From positions 1 to 64,000 of the forward strand of contig JAFVHN010000098.1 of assembly GCA_017474515.1 (NCBI GenBank): a stretch of 64,000 nt of DNA, written 5' to 3'. The notes beneath the pieces are model-generated. The model was not told the origin of the DNA. It saw only the letters and a list, made by a program, of their open reading frames with translations, and did no database searches. The first letter of the stretch is position 1. Each line of letters begins with the position of its first letter. Shown piece after piece: positions 43,872 to 53,172 of this stretch. The DNA is from Prevotella sp. (lineage in GTDB: Bacteria > Bacteroidota > Bacteroidia > Bacteroidales > Bacteroidaceae). Both the position numbers and the translations under genes were made by a program.

Positions 43872-44033
43872 TAGATTTCCTAGATTATCTAGACTATCTA
43901 GAGCCTCTAGATTATCTAGATTCTCTAGACTATCTAGATTTTCTAGACTATCTAGGGCTTCTAGGTTCTCTAGAATATCTAGAACTTCTAGGTCATCTAG
44001 ATTCTCTAGAATATCTAGATCTTCCAGCTCATC
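43872..44033. repeat. 9-bp minisatellite, about 18 units of TAGANTNTC
   Basis: A strictly 9-bp periodic tract with consensus TAGANTNTC continues for about 18 units without an indel and ends 6 bp before the stop codon of the GH2 gene at 44040. Units vary at positions 4-8 but keep the TAG start and TC end. On the minus strand the tract has no stop in the GH2 reading frame until TAA near 43871. Confidence 0.85.
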
Positions 44034-44039
44034 AGGAGC

Positions 44040-46475
44040 TTATTGAGCCTTCAAAACAAGGTTCGCCTTCAGCCCGGGATTGTCCTCGTCAGTGATTTCC
44101 ACGCGGATGTCGCCGGGATGGTCGGCGGCCTGGACGATAAAGACGAGCTGCCCGCTGAACAGCGGCATGGTGGCGGCGGTGAACGGCACGAGGGAGGTGG
44201 CATCGCCGTTGCAGGCGGCCTTGTAAGAGCCGGCACCGCTGACGCGGCACGTCATGCGGTCGGTGGCCGCGGGCAGCATGGTGCCCTGGGCATCGGCAAG
44301 GCTGACGGTGATGAACGCCAGGTCGTTGCCGTCGGCACGCAGGGTGGTGCGGTCGGCCTCCAAGCGTATGGTCTGGGCCTTTCCTGCCGTCCTGACGGTC
44401 TGTTCGGCGGCCACCTGTCCGTTGTCATCGTAGGCCACGACGCGCAGCTCGCCGGGCTGATAGGTCACGTCGTTCCAGCGCAGGCGGTAGCGGTCGAGCA
44501 GTTCGGGGTGGGGTGCCGAGAGCACCACCTCGCCCTCCGGTTTGCGGAATGTCCTCACGCCCATGCTCTTGCCGTTGACGAACAACTCGGCACGGGGATA
44601 ATCGGTATAGACATACACGGGCGTGGTTTTTCCCTCGCGACCGGGCCACGTCCAGTGAGGCAGCACATGAAGGGTGTGGTCGCCGGTGTTCCATTGTGAG
44701 CGGTAGAGATAATAGCGGTCCTTGGGCAGCCCGGCAAGGTCGCAGATGCCGAAATACGACGAACGCGAAGGCCAGTAGCCGTCGTAGGGAGTGGGCTCGC
44801 CCAGATAGTCGAAGCCCGTCCAGACGAATTGCCCGATGGTGTAGGAGCGGTTGTCCTGCATCAGGAAATCATCATCGGGGAGGTTGCTCCATGAGCAGTA
44901 TTCAACATCGTAGGATGAGCATTGTCCGTCGCTGTAAGTGGCATGGTCGGAGATGGTTACGGGGAATTTATACACGCCGCGGCTGCTGACCGTGGAGCCT
45001 GTCTCGCTTCCGAGAAGGAAGCCCTGCGGCAACTGCTTCATGTTGTTGTCGTATTTATGCACGCGATAGTTGAAGCCCGGCACGTCCATCACCTGTGCGA
45101 AGCCCGTCTTCAGAGCGGCCTCGGCGCGGTCCATGCCCTGGGTGACAGGCGTTTGCGGGTCAAGGCTGTGGCAGATGTCCTGCAGGTGGCGGGCAATGTC
45201 GGTGCCGCCCTGCATGCCTTGCTCGGGGATTTCGTTGCCTATGCTCCACATCACGACGCTGGCGTGGTTGCGGTTTCTGAGCACGAGGTTGCTGATGTCG
45301 CGGTCGGACCATTCCTTGAAGAATCGTGCGTAGCCGTTTTTGCACTTGGGGTAAATCCACATGTCGAACGATTCGGGCATGACCATCATGCCGAGGGAGT
45401 CATAGACTTGCATCTGCATGTCGGAGGGCATGTTGTGCGAGGTGCGAATGGCATCGCAGCCCATGTCCTTGAGGATGCGCACCTGGCGGATGAGTGCCGC
45501 CTTGTTGACGGCGGCGCCAAGCGGCCCGAGGTCGTGGTGAAGGCAAACGCCCTTGAGTTTCCGCGATTGTCCGTTGAGGCAAAATCCGTTTTCGGCCGAC
45601 ACGCTGACGGTCTTGATGCCCACTTTCCGCGATACCTTGTCAATGGGCTGGTGATTGCGTAAGAGTGTGGTGGTGAGGGTGTAAAGGGCCGGCTGCTCGG
45701 GCGACCACAGGCGGGGTTTCTTTACGAAGAGGGCGGAATGGATTTCAGGAAGATTTGCCGCCACGTCTTGATGGTCCGCCGCCACCACATGTCCGCTTTC
45801 GTCGCTTAGAGAAACCTCGACGGCCAGCGTTTCGCCGTCGGAGATGCCCTCAACGACGGTGGTGACGTCGATGTCGGCTTGCAGTCCGTCGGCCTGTAGC
45901 GTATGGAAATATGTGCCCCAGTCGTCGATGTGCGCCTTGCCGGTGATGATGAGCGACACCGGGCGGTAGAGGCCGGCTCCCGGGTACCAGCGGCTGCTTT
46001 CCTCAAGGTTTTGCAAGTGAACCTCCACGAGGTTGTCGCCTTGGCGGAGCAAGGACGTCACGTCGGCGCGGAAGGCGTTGTAGCCATAGGGCCAGTAGAT
46101 GGCCTCGGTGCCGTTGACGATGACGCGCGGCTCGCTCATGGCTCCGTCGAAGAGCAGCTCGGCATGCTCGGGACGGCTGTCGAGGTGCAGGGTTTTCTTG
46201 TAATAGCCTTTGCCCATCCAGGGGAGGGCGCCCGAACGCCCTGATTTCTCGCTCTTTTCCGTTTCTCCGTTTTGTTCGATGGCCACCACCTGCAGGTCGT
46301 GCTTCTTGTCGAAAGGTCCGGCAATGGCCCAGTCGTGGGGGATGGTGACTTCTTGCCATGAGAGCTGGTCGTGGGAGAATTGCCACTTACTGAGGTTCGT
46401 TTCCTTCCGGCCAGGTTGTGCAAGGGCCACGCAGCTCAGCAGGAGGGCGGCGAAGGAGATGCTGTATTTCTTCAT
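44040..46475 (-). CDS. GH2 beta-galactosidase-type glycoside hydrolase
   Basis: This 811-residue protein has a signal peptide ending VALAQ near residue 20. Domains in order are a GH2 sugar-binding jelly roll (about 25-195), an Ig-like domain (about 200-300), the TIM-barrel catalytic domain (about 300-590), then a DUF4982-like domain and a C-terminal Ig-like domain. The acid/base lies in MWSIGNEIPEQG near 415 and the nucleophile in LLGSETGSTVSSRG near 490. It is probably an exo-beta-galactosidase trimming galactan side chains of rhamnogalacturonan-I in the periplasm; another GH2 specificity is possible. It is last of the GH105-GH106-GH2-GH2 operon, 72 bp after the other GH2. Confidence 0.9.
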   Translation of the reverse strand: MKKYSISFAALLLSCVALAQPGRKETNLSKWQFSHDQLSWQEVTIPHDWAIAGPFDKKHDLQVVAIEQNGETEKSEKSGRSGALPWMGKGYYKKTLHLDSRPEHAELLFDGAMSEPRVIVNGTEAIYWPYGYNAFRADVTSLLRQGDNLVEVHLQNLEESSRWYPGAGLYRPVSLIITGKAHIDDWGTYFHTLQADGLQADIDVTTVVEGISDGETLAVEVSLSDESGHVVAADHQDVAANLPEIHSALFVKKPRLWSPEQPALYTLTTTLLRNHQPIDKVSRKVGIKTVSVSAENGFCLNGQSRKLKGVCLHHDLGPLGAAVNKAALIRQVRILKDMGCDAIRTSHNMPSDMQMQVYDSLGMMVMPESFDMWIYPKCKNGYARFFKEWSDRDISNLVLRNRNHASVVMWSIGNEIPEQGMQGGTDIARHLQDICHSLDPQTPVTQGMDRAEAALKTGFAQVMDVPGFNYRVHKYDNNMKQLPQGFLLGSETGSTVSSRGVYKFPVTISDHATYSDGQCSSYDVEYCSWSNLPDDDFLMQDNRSYTIGQFVWTGFDYLGEPTPYDGYWPSRSSYFGICDLAGLPKDRYYLYRSQWNTGDHTLHVLPHWTWPGREGKTTPVYVYTDYPRAELFVNGKSMGVRTFRKPEGEVVLSAPHPELLDRYRLRWNDVTYQPGELRVVAYDDNGQVAAEQTVRTAGKAQTIRLEADRTTLRADGNDLAFITVSLADAQGTMLPAATDRMTCRVSGAGSYKAACNGDATSLVPFTAATMPLFSGQLVFIVQAADHPGDIRVEITDEDNPGLKANLVLKAQ

Positions 46476-46547
46476 GCTAAAGGGTCTTTTCTATGGAATT
46501 GGTAATTCTCTATAGGGTTCATGGGGTGTACAGGCACCTCGTGAACT

Positions 46548-48944
46548 TTATTTCGTAGAGAGTTTTGTCTTCAGTTTCTTGAATTTATCGGAAGATGTGG
46601 TAAGAATGATTTCCGAAGGTTTTTGTGAGGAACGCAAGATGACGGTGGCGGTGCCGTTGTAGAGGCTACGGCGGTTGCCGGTGTGGAGTTCCGATGAAGC
46701 GATGTCGCCGTTGCTCACGGCAACGATGGTGGCGTCGCCCTCAACGTCGAATAACAACTCGTCTTGCACGTTGAATACGCGGCGGCCCTTGGCATCCACA
46801 GCGGTGATGCGCACATGCTGCAGGTCCATGCCGTCGGCCTGCCAATGGTCGTTGTCGGCGGTGGCAACCAGCCGCACGGCCTTGCCCGTGGTCTCTATCT
46901 TGTGGCGGGCCACCACAATGCCGTTGTTGCGTGCCACGGCCTCCAGTTTTCCGGGCTGATAGACAATGTTGTTCCACTTGATTTGATTGCGCTGTGCATC
47001 ATCGTCCTTGGCATTGGCCTTGCGTCCGAGACTCTTGCCGTTGAGCAAAAGTTCCACCTCGTCGGCATTGGTATAGGTGATGAGGTTGAGCGTTTGCCCG
47101 GGCTGGCGGTCCCAATGGTCGCTCATGCCGTCGTTGCCCGTCTGAATGCCGTTCCATTGCATGTCGCCCTTGCTGTCGATGACGGCGATGTGGACCAGCG
47201 GCTGGTCGGGTTTGAAGAATGAGCGCATGAACCACGCCTTGGGCTTGGGTTGCAGGTCAATGTCGAACACGCCCTGTGCCCAGCCTTTGTTGGGCCATCC
47301 CTGTGATTCGCCCAGGTAGTCGATGGCACCCCAGTAGGCCAGTCCGATGACCTTTTGCAGGTCCATGGCAAAGAAGTTCTGACCCATGGCGGCGATGGAG
47401 GCCTCGCTCTGGTAGAAGGTCATCCAGGGAAAGCGGCGGCCGTCGCCGGGGAAATACATGTAGCGGTAGTTGTAGGCCTGAATGTCGGTGGCCATGGCAA
47501 GGTCGGCAGGCAACGAATCGGTTTGCCAATTACGGTAGCGGGGGTGCATGGCCACGGTGACGAGGCGCGTGGAGTCGTAGCGTTGCAAAAGTGTTTTCTG
47601 AAGCTTGAAAGCCGTCACACCCCAGTCGCTGAAGGGGATGTTGGGATCTTGCTGCAATTCGTTGCCCAAGCTCCAGAGCACGACGGACGGCGAGTTGCGG
47701 TCGCGTTTCACCCATTCGGGCACGTCGTTCTGCCACAAGTACTGCCAGGGCACGCGTCCACCGGTGTGCTGCTGTGTCCATTTGTCGTAGAGCTCATCGA
47801 CGACGAGGATGCCATATTTGTCGCAAAGTTCAATAAACTCGCGACTGTAGGGGTTGTGCGAGGTGCGAATGTGGTTGATGCCAAACTCCTTCATCAAGAG
47901 AATGCGCTTTTCGATGGCGCGGGGATAGTTGGCGGCACCGAGGGCACCCAGGGTGTGGTGGTTGGCATATCCCTTCAGGAGCACTTTCCGGCCGTTGAGC
48001 TTCATGCCGAAGGCGGGACCGAACTCCACCGTGCGGATGCCGAAATGCTCGGAAACACGGTCGGCGATAGTGCCGTCGGGCCTGATGAGCGTCACCTCGG
48101 CGGTGTAGAGATTGGGTGTTTCGGTGTCCCACAGTTGCGGATGCTCAATCTCGGCAGCTTTGAAGTGTGCGTCCTGGGTGCGAGTCTGCGGATGGCGGCC
48201 CATCGTGGTGGATTGTTCGTGAACCAGCTGTCCGTCAGGGGCATAGATTTTCAATAGTAGGGTGGTCTTCGGGTCTTTGTTTCGGTTGGTAAAGGTGGCC
48301 GAAACGTTGACGAAGCGGTTGTCGCTGGTGGTGATGTAGAGCGGATGGCGTTCCAAGTAAAGGTCTTTGGCCGTGCCCACGATTTTCACTCCTCGGAACA
48401 GTCCTCCGCCGGTGTACCATCGCGAGTTCAGGGGGTCGCGGGTGTCGGCCAAGACAGCTATGACGTTGTCCTGTCCCTGTTTCAGAAGTTGTGTGATGTC
48501 GGCCTCAAATCCCACATATCCGTAGTTGGTGCTTCCTGCCGCTTGTCCGTTGACGAACACGTCGCCGACGTACATGATGCCGGCGAAGTCTATGAGCACG
48601 CGCTTGTCGCGAAGCTCCTCGCCGGGGGTGAAATGGTAGCGGTACCAGGCTTTCCCCATTTCCTTGAAGCCTCTGCTCGACAGGCGGCTCTTGATATTGG
48701 CGGCCACGTCGGTGTTGTCGGGACGCTCCGAGGGGTCGGGTTCAACCCAAGGTTGTTCAATCTGGAAATCATGGGGGAGGTTTACTATGCGCCACTGGCT
48801 GTCGTCGAGGTTGGCGTTTTGTGCGCCGTTCACCTCTCCGGCCTTGAATTTCCAACCGAAGTTGATGTCTTTCACCACCCTTTCCTGTGCCTGCGAATAA
48901 GTGGCGACGAGGGCGACAAAGAATAAGATAAGTGTTTTTTTCAT
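46548..48944 (-). CDS. GH2 beta-galactosidase-type glycoside hydrolase (second)
   Basis: This 798-residue enzyme starts at the ATG at 48944, where a signal peptide begins (KKTLILFFVALVATYSQAQ); the longer frame adds a 40-residue leader overlapping the neighbour. That ATG overlaps the GH106 stop as ATGA, so translation is probably coupled. Domains are the GH2 jelly roll, an Ig-like domain, the TIM barrel with acid/base in VLWSLGNELQQDP near 426 and probable nucleophile in FYQSEASI near 513, then DUF4982-like and Ig-like C-terminal domains. It differs clearly from the GH2 at 44040-46475, so the two may target different linkages of the side chains. It should be periplasmic. Confidence 0.9.
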   Translation of the reverse strand: MKKTLILFFVALVATYSQAQERVVKDINFGWKFKAGEVNGAQNANLDDSQWRIVNLPHDFQIEQPWVEPDPSERPDNTDVAANIKSRLSSRGFKEMGKAWYRYHFTPGEELRDKRVLIDFAGIMYVGDVFVNGQAAGSTNYGYVGFEADITQLLKQGQDNVIAVLADTRDPLNSRWYTGGGLFRGVKIVGTAKDLYLERHPLYITTSDNRFVNVSATFTNRNKDPKTTLLLKIYAPDGQLVHEQSTTMGRHPQTRTQDAHFKAAEIEHPQLWDTETPNLYTAEVTLIRPDGTIADRVSEHFGIRTVEFGPAFGMKLNGRKVLLKGYANHHTLGALGAANYPRAIEKRILLMKEFGINHIRTSHNPYSREFIELCDKYGILVVDELYDKWTQQHTGGRVPWQYLWQNDVPEWVKRDRNSPSVVLWSLGNELQQDPNIPFSDWGVTAFKLQKTLLQRYDSTRLVTVAMHPRYRNWQTDSLPADLAMATDIQAYNYRYMYFPGDGRRFPWMTFYQSEASIAAMGQNFFAMDLQKVIGLAYWGAIDYLGESQGWPNKGWAQGVFDIDLQPKPKAWFMRSFFKPDQPLVHIAVIDSKGDMQWNGIQTGNDGMSDHWDRQPGQTLNLITYTNADEVELLLNGKSLGRKANAKDDDAQRNQIKWNNIVYQPGKLEAVARNNGIVVARHKIETTGKAVRLVATADNDHWQADGMDLQHVRITAVDAKGRRVFNVQDELLFDVEGDATIVAVSNGDIASSELHTGNRRSLYNGTATVILRSSQKPSEIILTTSSDKFKKLKTKLSTK

Positions 48945-51607
48945 TGTTGTTTTCTGATTAGCCTTACATCGGAGTTGAGGCCCGAGGGCATGGGAGCCCA
49001 GTCCTCGTATCCCGTGGTTTTGTAGTTGATGTCCACGATGTTGATTTCGTTGAATTTTCTCCATTTCACGCCTTTCCTGTCCATTTCCGCAATACGGTTG
49101 GCAGGCAGGTTAGTTACCTCTATGCGTATGTCGTTTACGCCGGCTTTCAGCGCGTCGCGGCAGTCGAGCACGAAGGGCACCGCCCATGCACATCCCACAA
49201 ATACATTATTTATATACACGCGCGCGCTTTCCCTCACGTCGCCCAGGTCTATTTCCCAGTGTTGTGCAGCCTGTCGCTTTGTCAGTTTCAACGTGGTGGT
49301 GTAGGTGCCTGTGCCCATCAGGGTGCGTAGGGTGTCGTTGGGCAGCGTTTCCCATGTTTGAAGGTGCGGCAGTTTGAAAGTGGCTTCGGTCTTGGGGAAC
49401 GACTCGTTGAACGCCAGTGTCCATGGTCCGCCAATCACGATATTGTCGTCCCCGCGTGTGGGTGTTGCCGAAACAGCGGTATTGGCTTTTGGCCTTGTAA
49501 GATAGGTTTGCAGAATGACCGACTGCCCTGATTTGAGGTCAATCATCACGCTGTCGCCTCGCGTTTCCGCTTCGGTGATGTCTCCCGTCATGGGGTTGAA
49601 GAGCACCGCGCTCCTGAACCTCACCGCCAGCGGCACCATTTGCTTGAAGTCATTGGGCGTGAGGTTGGCGATGAAGAAGTGGTGCCCGTCGTCGTTTTTC
49701 CGCCTGATGGTCCTCAGCCCCTTCAGCCTCATGGCCTCGGGCTTTGCGGCTTCTTTCATCTGCTCCACGTTGGTGCCTACGATGACCTTTGCCCCCTGTG
49801 CCTGAAGAGCCAACACGTGTTGTTTCACGTTCTCGGGCAGTTGTCCGCTTCCGGGAATGATGAGCGCCTTGTAGCGCGTGCCCCCTTCTGTCTGTATCAT
49901 GCCTTTCTCCACGCTTGCCGTCAGCAGGTATTTGTCGCTGATATAGTCGCAGTCGAAGCCCGCCTTGTCGATGTCGAGCACGGTGTTGATGAAGTCGGGG
50001 GCCTTTTTCGCCATGGAGTGAATGTCGAACTGCATGAGCAACTTGCCGTCGGCCCGTTGCCGCCACATGTCGCGCACGGGCAGGTAGAGCAGGAAATCGT
50101 TGTCGGGCTGTCCCATTTGCAGGAAGCTCTGGCAGCGCTCAATATATTTCGTCAGGAAGGGCACGTCTCTCCAGATGCTGTTGGTGGGACTCATATCTAC
50201 GCTGGCATAGAATTTCCATCCCGGCCACGGGTCGTCCTTCGGCGAATAGGTGGTGCCGTGGAAGAAGGCGTGGTTGACGCCGCAGGTGAACATCAAGTCG
50301 ATGTCGGGCTTCATTTGCGAGAGCGAGGTGCGGAAATGCTCTGTCAGCCAGGTGAATGTCTCGCTCGAAACAAGTTTCTTTCCCGTGATGTGTGCCGCCG
50401 ATGCAGCATATTTCAGCATCGACACGTCGCTGTCGTTCTTCCGCGTGAACCCCGGGTCGGTGCGCAGGCCGCGTATGCCGAAATCAGAGAGACCGAACCC
50501 CTCTATTTCGGGAATGTCAACGGCGGCGTACTGGTCGATGAGGTTGGCCGGGGAGCCGTGGGCCTGGTTGCGCGTGGTGACGCCATGGCTGTGTGCCCAC
50601 GCCGTCCACTGGTTGGTGAAGTTCTCAAGGAGCAGTTCGCCCAGCGTCTCGCGGTAGTGTACCAGCACGTCGTTGCCGTCGCCCTCGAGCAGTTCGGGCA
50701 GGTGCTCCTCCAGCTTGTAGCCGCGCCGTTTTTCAAACTCCTCGAGCAGTTTGGGAGTCCAGTCGGCGCCATACACCTCGTAGGAGTCGTTGAAGAACTG
50801 GTGGGGCCACGGTGTTGCCGAGGCGGCAAATGCCGAGTCGAAGCGCTCCAGATAGTGGGCCACCGCCAGCCGGTCGAAGTGGTCGATGACGTATCCCTCG
50901 CCGCCGGGTGCCGCCCGCTTCACTTTCTGCCGTGTGCGCGAGTTATAGAGGGCATACACCTTGTAGCGCTCGCCTTTTTTCAGGCTATAGGTGAGCTTGG
51001 TGCCCTCCAATGTTATCTTTTTCAGCAACTTGCGCACGTCCTTCGGTGCTGCGGCCATGTTGCCGCCGCCGAGCAGGTCGTCGATGCGCAAGGGCTGCTG
51101 GAGTGTTCCGCCCTCCAGGGGGTAGAGCATGATGCGGCTGAGCGTGGAGAACCCCATTTCCTTGCTGTCCAAAGCCAGCTGAGCGGTGCCCTTGCCTTCT
51201 ATCTCTGCCGTTTGCAAACCCAGCTTGCATGCGGCTTCTTCAATAGGCACGTTGGGTCCTCCGAAGGGCCATCCCGTGCCGCAGTTCATGTCCACGAGCA
51301 CGTTGTTGCGCCGTCCCTCGTCTTCCACCAGCTTCAGCGCCTTCATCCACGGTTCCGACAAGAATTTCAGCTCTTGGGCACTATTGCCCTGCACGCCGTA
51401 GATGGGCGTTATCTCCACCGAGCCGATGCCTGCGCGGCTATATTGTTCTATGTTCCATTTCAGGTCGTTGGCACTGACTGCCGACCCCATCCACCACCAC
51501 CGAGTGCCGGGCTTGGCTTCGGCGTTGGCATGCGGCCATGTCTGTGCCGTCATCGATGCCGTGGCCGTCAGCATGGCGGCCATAAGAAGGAAAGTTTTTA
51601 TCTTCAT
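48941..51607 (-). CDS. GH106 alpha-L-rhamnosidase
   Basis: This 888-residue protein has a signal peptide ending SMTAQ near residue 22. The GH106 start is recognised by TRWWWMGSAVSANDL, IEQYSRAGIGSVEI and MNCGTGWPFGGPNV, which belong to the N-terminal TIM-barrel domain. The C-terminal 200 residues form a beta-sandwich (WEIDLGDVRESARVYINNVF) that is standard in the family. It releases alpha-linked L-rhamnose from rhamnogalacturonan-I oligosaccharides in the periplasm. It is 13 bp downstream of GH105 and shares 4 bp with the next GH2 gene, so the three are tightly linked in one operon. Confidence 0.92.
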   Translation of the reverse strand: MKIKTFLLMAAMLTATASMTAQTWPHANAEAKPGTRWWWMGSAVSANDLKWNIEQYSRAGIGSVEITPIYGVQGNSAQELKFLSEPWMKALKLVEDEGRRNNVLVDMNCGTGWPFGGPNVPIEEAACKLGLQTAEIEGKGTAQLALDSKEMGFSTLSRIMLYPLEGGTLQQPLRIDDLLGGGNMAAAPKDVRKLLKKITLEGTKLTYSLKKGERYKVYALYNSRTRQKVKRAAPGGEGYVIDHFDRLAVAHYLERFDSAFAASATPWPHQFFNDSYEVYGADWTPKLLEEFEKRRGYKLEEHLPELLEGDGNDVLVHYRETLGELLLENFTNQWTAWAHSHGVTTRNQAHGSPANLIDQYAAVDIPEIEGFGLSDFGIRGLRTDPGFTRKNDSDVSMLKYAASAAHITGKKLVSSETFTWLTEHFRTSLSQMKPDIDLMFTCGVNHAFFHGTTYSPKDDPWPGWKFYASVDMSPTNSIWRDVPFLTKYIERCQSFLQMGQPDNDFLLYLPVRDMWRQRADGKLLMQFDIHSMAKKAPDFINTVLDIDKAGFDCDYISDKYLLTASVEKGMIQTEGGTRYKALIIPGSGQLPENVKQHVLALQAQGAKVIVGTNVEQMKEAAKPEAMRLKGLRTIRRKNDDGHHFFIANLTPNDFKQMVPLAVRFRSAVLFNPMTGDITEAETRGDSVMIDLKSGQSVILQTYLTRPKANTAVSATPTRGDDNIVIGGPWTLAFNESFPKTEATFKLPHLQTWETLPNDTLRTLMGTGTYTTTLKLTKRQAAQHWEIDLGDVRESARVYINNVFVGCAWAVPFVLDCRDALKAGVNDIRIEVTNLPANRIAEMDRKGVKWRKFNEINIVDINYKTTGYEDWAPMPSGLNSDVRLIRKQQ

Positions 51608-51619
51608 AGGTTCGCGGAG

Positions 51620-52747
51620 TTACTTCAGTTTATAATATTCCGCCGCTCCGAGCAGGAAGCATCCCGTGCCATAGTCCTCAAAGTCGGGCACGCGCGTGTA
51701 GGTGACGGGCTGTCCTGCCGACGGGTCTTTTCCCGTGCCCTGCACGAATCCGAGGAACCCGTCCTGGTGCACGCAGTCGTTCACCAGTGCCTGCCAAGCA
51801 CGGTCGCAGGCCGGGCGGTAGTCGGCGGCTTTCAGCAGTTTGTGGCTGATGCCCCAGCTCATGCCGTAGAGGAAGAGTGCGGTACCCGTAAGTTCCTTAC
51901 CCTCATAGTTGTTGCTCACCAGCGACGGGTTCCACAACCCGTCCGCGCGCTGGCATTTCAGCAGGGCCTGGCTCATCAGGAGGAAGTCCTTTTTCAACAG
52001 TTTCATGTATTTCTTTGTCTGCTTGTTCGGCTTCATGGCCATCAGGTCGTCCATGGCCTTCACCAGGGCGGCATACACCCATCCGCTGCCACGGCTCCAG
52101 TAGCAGTTGTTGCCGTCTGGTTCCTTATACGGCGGCACGTAGTCTTTGTCGCGCCACCACAGCCCCTCGGCCTCGTTGAACAGCCCCCCGGCCAGCGTGT
52201 CGCGGCTCCAGGTGTACATCTTCATGGCGTGGTCCAGGTATTTCTGTTCCCCCGTGGCCCGCCACATTTTAGTATATACGGGCATGGCCATCTGTATGGC
52301 GTCAATCCATGTCCACCAGCCAATCTTCGTGGTCATCTGGTGGTCCAGGTTTTCTTTGACGTGTACCAGCATCTTCGCATCGCCGGTCATCATGTAGCGG
52401 TCCAGGTAGGTCTGCCCGCAGCACTGGTCGTCGGCATCGCAGGTGTTTACGCCGTTGCGCGGCGTCCACTGGTGGAAGTTTGCCCAGCGGTCCGTATAGT
52501 CGATGTAGCGCGGGTCGGGGTCGATGGCATAGAGGGCCATCAGTCCTTCGTAATAGACGGCGCGCGTCCACAGGCTGCTGGGACGGATGCGCCCCACGTT
52601 CGTGGGCTCCGTGGGGTCGGCATACTTCTTCATGAAATAGTTGTTGGCCTTGCGGGCTGTTTCCAGCACCTCCGTAGGTGCCGCGTTCTGGGCCATAGCG
52701 CAAGCGCATGTCAGGGCCATGGACAATACAAGAAGGGTTCTTTTCAT
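51620..52747 (-). CDS. GH105 unsaturated rhamnogalacturonyl hydrolase
   Basis: This 375-residue (alpha/alpha)6-barrel enzyme has a signal peptide ending ACAMAQ near residue 20. The catalytic Asp is in WWTWIDAIQMAMP near 151. Other family segments are TCDADDQCCGQTYLD and CYWSRGSGWVYAAL near 219. It removes the unsaturated galacturonyl residue left by the PL11 and PL1 lyases, without which the oligosaccharides would not be further cleaved. It is first of the GH105-GH106-GH2-GH2 operon, which has a TATCTTTG element upstream. Length agrees with YteR-type enzymes plus a signal peptide. Confidence 0.93.
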   Translation of the reverse strand: MKRTLLVLSMALTCACAMAQNAAPTEVLETARKANNYFMKKYADPTEPTNVGRIRPSSLWTRAVYYEGLMALYAIDPDPRYIDYTDRWANFHQWTPRNGVNTCDADDQCCGQTYLDRYMMTGDAKMLVHVKENLDHQMTTKIGWWTWIDAIQMAMPVYTKMWRATGEQKYLDHAMKMYTWSRDTLAGGLFNEAEGLWWRDKDYVPPYKEPDGNNCYWSRGSGWVYAALVKAMDDLMAMKPNKQTKKYMKLLKKDFLLMSQALLKCQRADGLWNPSLVSNNYEGKELTGTALFLYGMSWGISHKLLKAADYRPACDRAWQALVNDCVHQDGFLGFVQGTGKDPSAGQPVTYTRVPDFEDYGTGCFLLGAAEYYKLK

Positions 52748-52837
52748 TATGCTTGTTTTTTTGATTTGTTAGTGTCTGAAACGCGCCGGAGGCACAACCG
52801 CGCGGGGCGGTGGCCGTGCCCATGTCCGTTGCGCTTG

Positions 52838-52845
52838 CAAAGATA
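52838..52845 (-). promoter_or_regulatory. -7 element upstream of the GH105 operon
   Basis: TATCTTTG on the minus strand fits the Bacteroidetes -7 box. The upstream TTTG box is missing or weak (a TTTA lies 15 bp away), which suggests dependence on an activator. The leader would be about 85 nt and includes a GC-rich stretch. Confidence 0.45.
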
Positions 52846-52980
52846 CAACTTTTTTCCATTTAAAGCAACCAGTTGGCGAAATAGTTTTTATTTTCACCGT
52901 CCCCCTTTTCTCATTTTTAACTTTTGCCATGGCAGGGTGGGGGCGAGACCCTCGCGGGCAATGCCTCACCAAGAACAGCA

Positions 52981-53172
52981 TTTTGTAAAGATTTTTCAAA
53001 ACCGCGAAGGGTTTGACCGCAAATTTCGAGGAGAAATCTTGAAGTTTGAGGAGAGAAATCTTGAAGATTTCCCCCCGAAATTTGCAGTCAAACTCCGCGG
53101 TATTTTGAACTGACTGATTATCAATACGTTACAAATTAACTACAAATCCGCCTATTTTGTCAAGATTTTTCA
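52981..53172 (-). repeat. ~200-bp palindromic dispersed repeat, copy 4
   Basis: It begins TTTTGTAAAGATTTTTCA and ends TTTTGTCAAGATTTTTCA. The inner palindrome spans 53012-53092 (TTTGACCGCAAATTTCG against its near complement) and contains GAGGAGAAATCTTGAAG-like tandem units. Orientation matches copy 2. Confidence 0.7.

Larger units (their letters stand above)
43425..44039. other. Intergenic region with promoter, palindromic repeat and minisatellite
   Basis: This 615-bp region holds, from left to right, the PL11 promoter, copy 3 of the palindromic repeat, a hairpin and an 18-unit 9-bp minisatellite. No real gene was seen. Confidence 0.7.

Noticed and set aside
43793..44095. 100-residue plus-strand frame of DYL/LEYL repeats
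   Set aside because: It is a product of the 9-bp minisatellite; it has no signal, no homology recognised and overlaps the GH2 gene end.
48945..49064. Upstream start for the second GH2 gene
   Set aside because: It adds 40 basic residues before a signal peptide and overlaps the GH106 gene; the ATGA overlap is the natural start.
49640..53113. 1157-residue plus-strand frame opposite GH106 and GH105
   Set aside because: Shadow of GC-rich genes on the minus strand; low-complexity His/Val/Arg-rich sequence with no domain.
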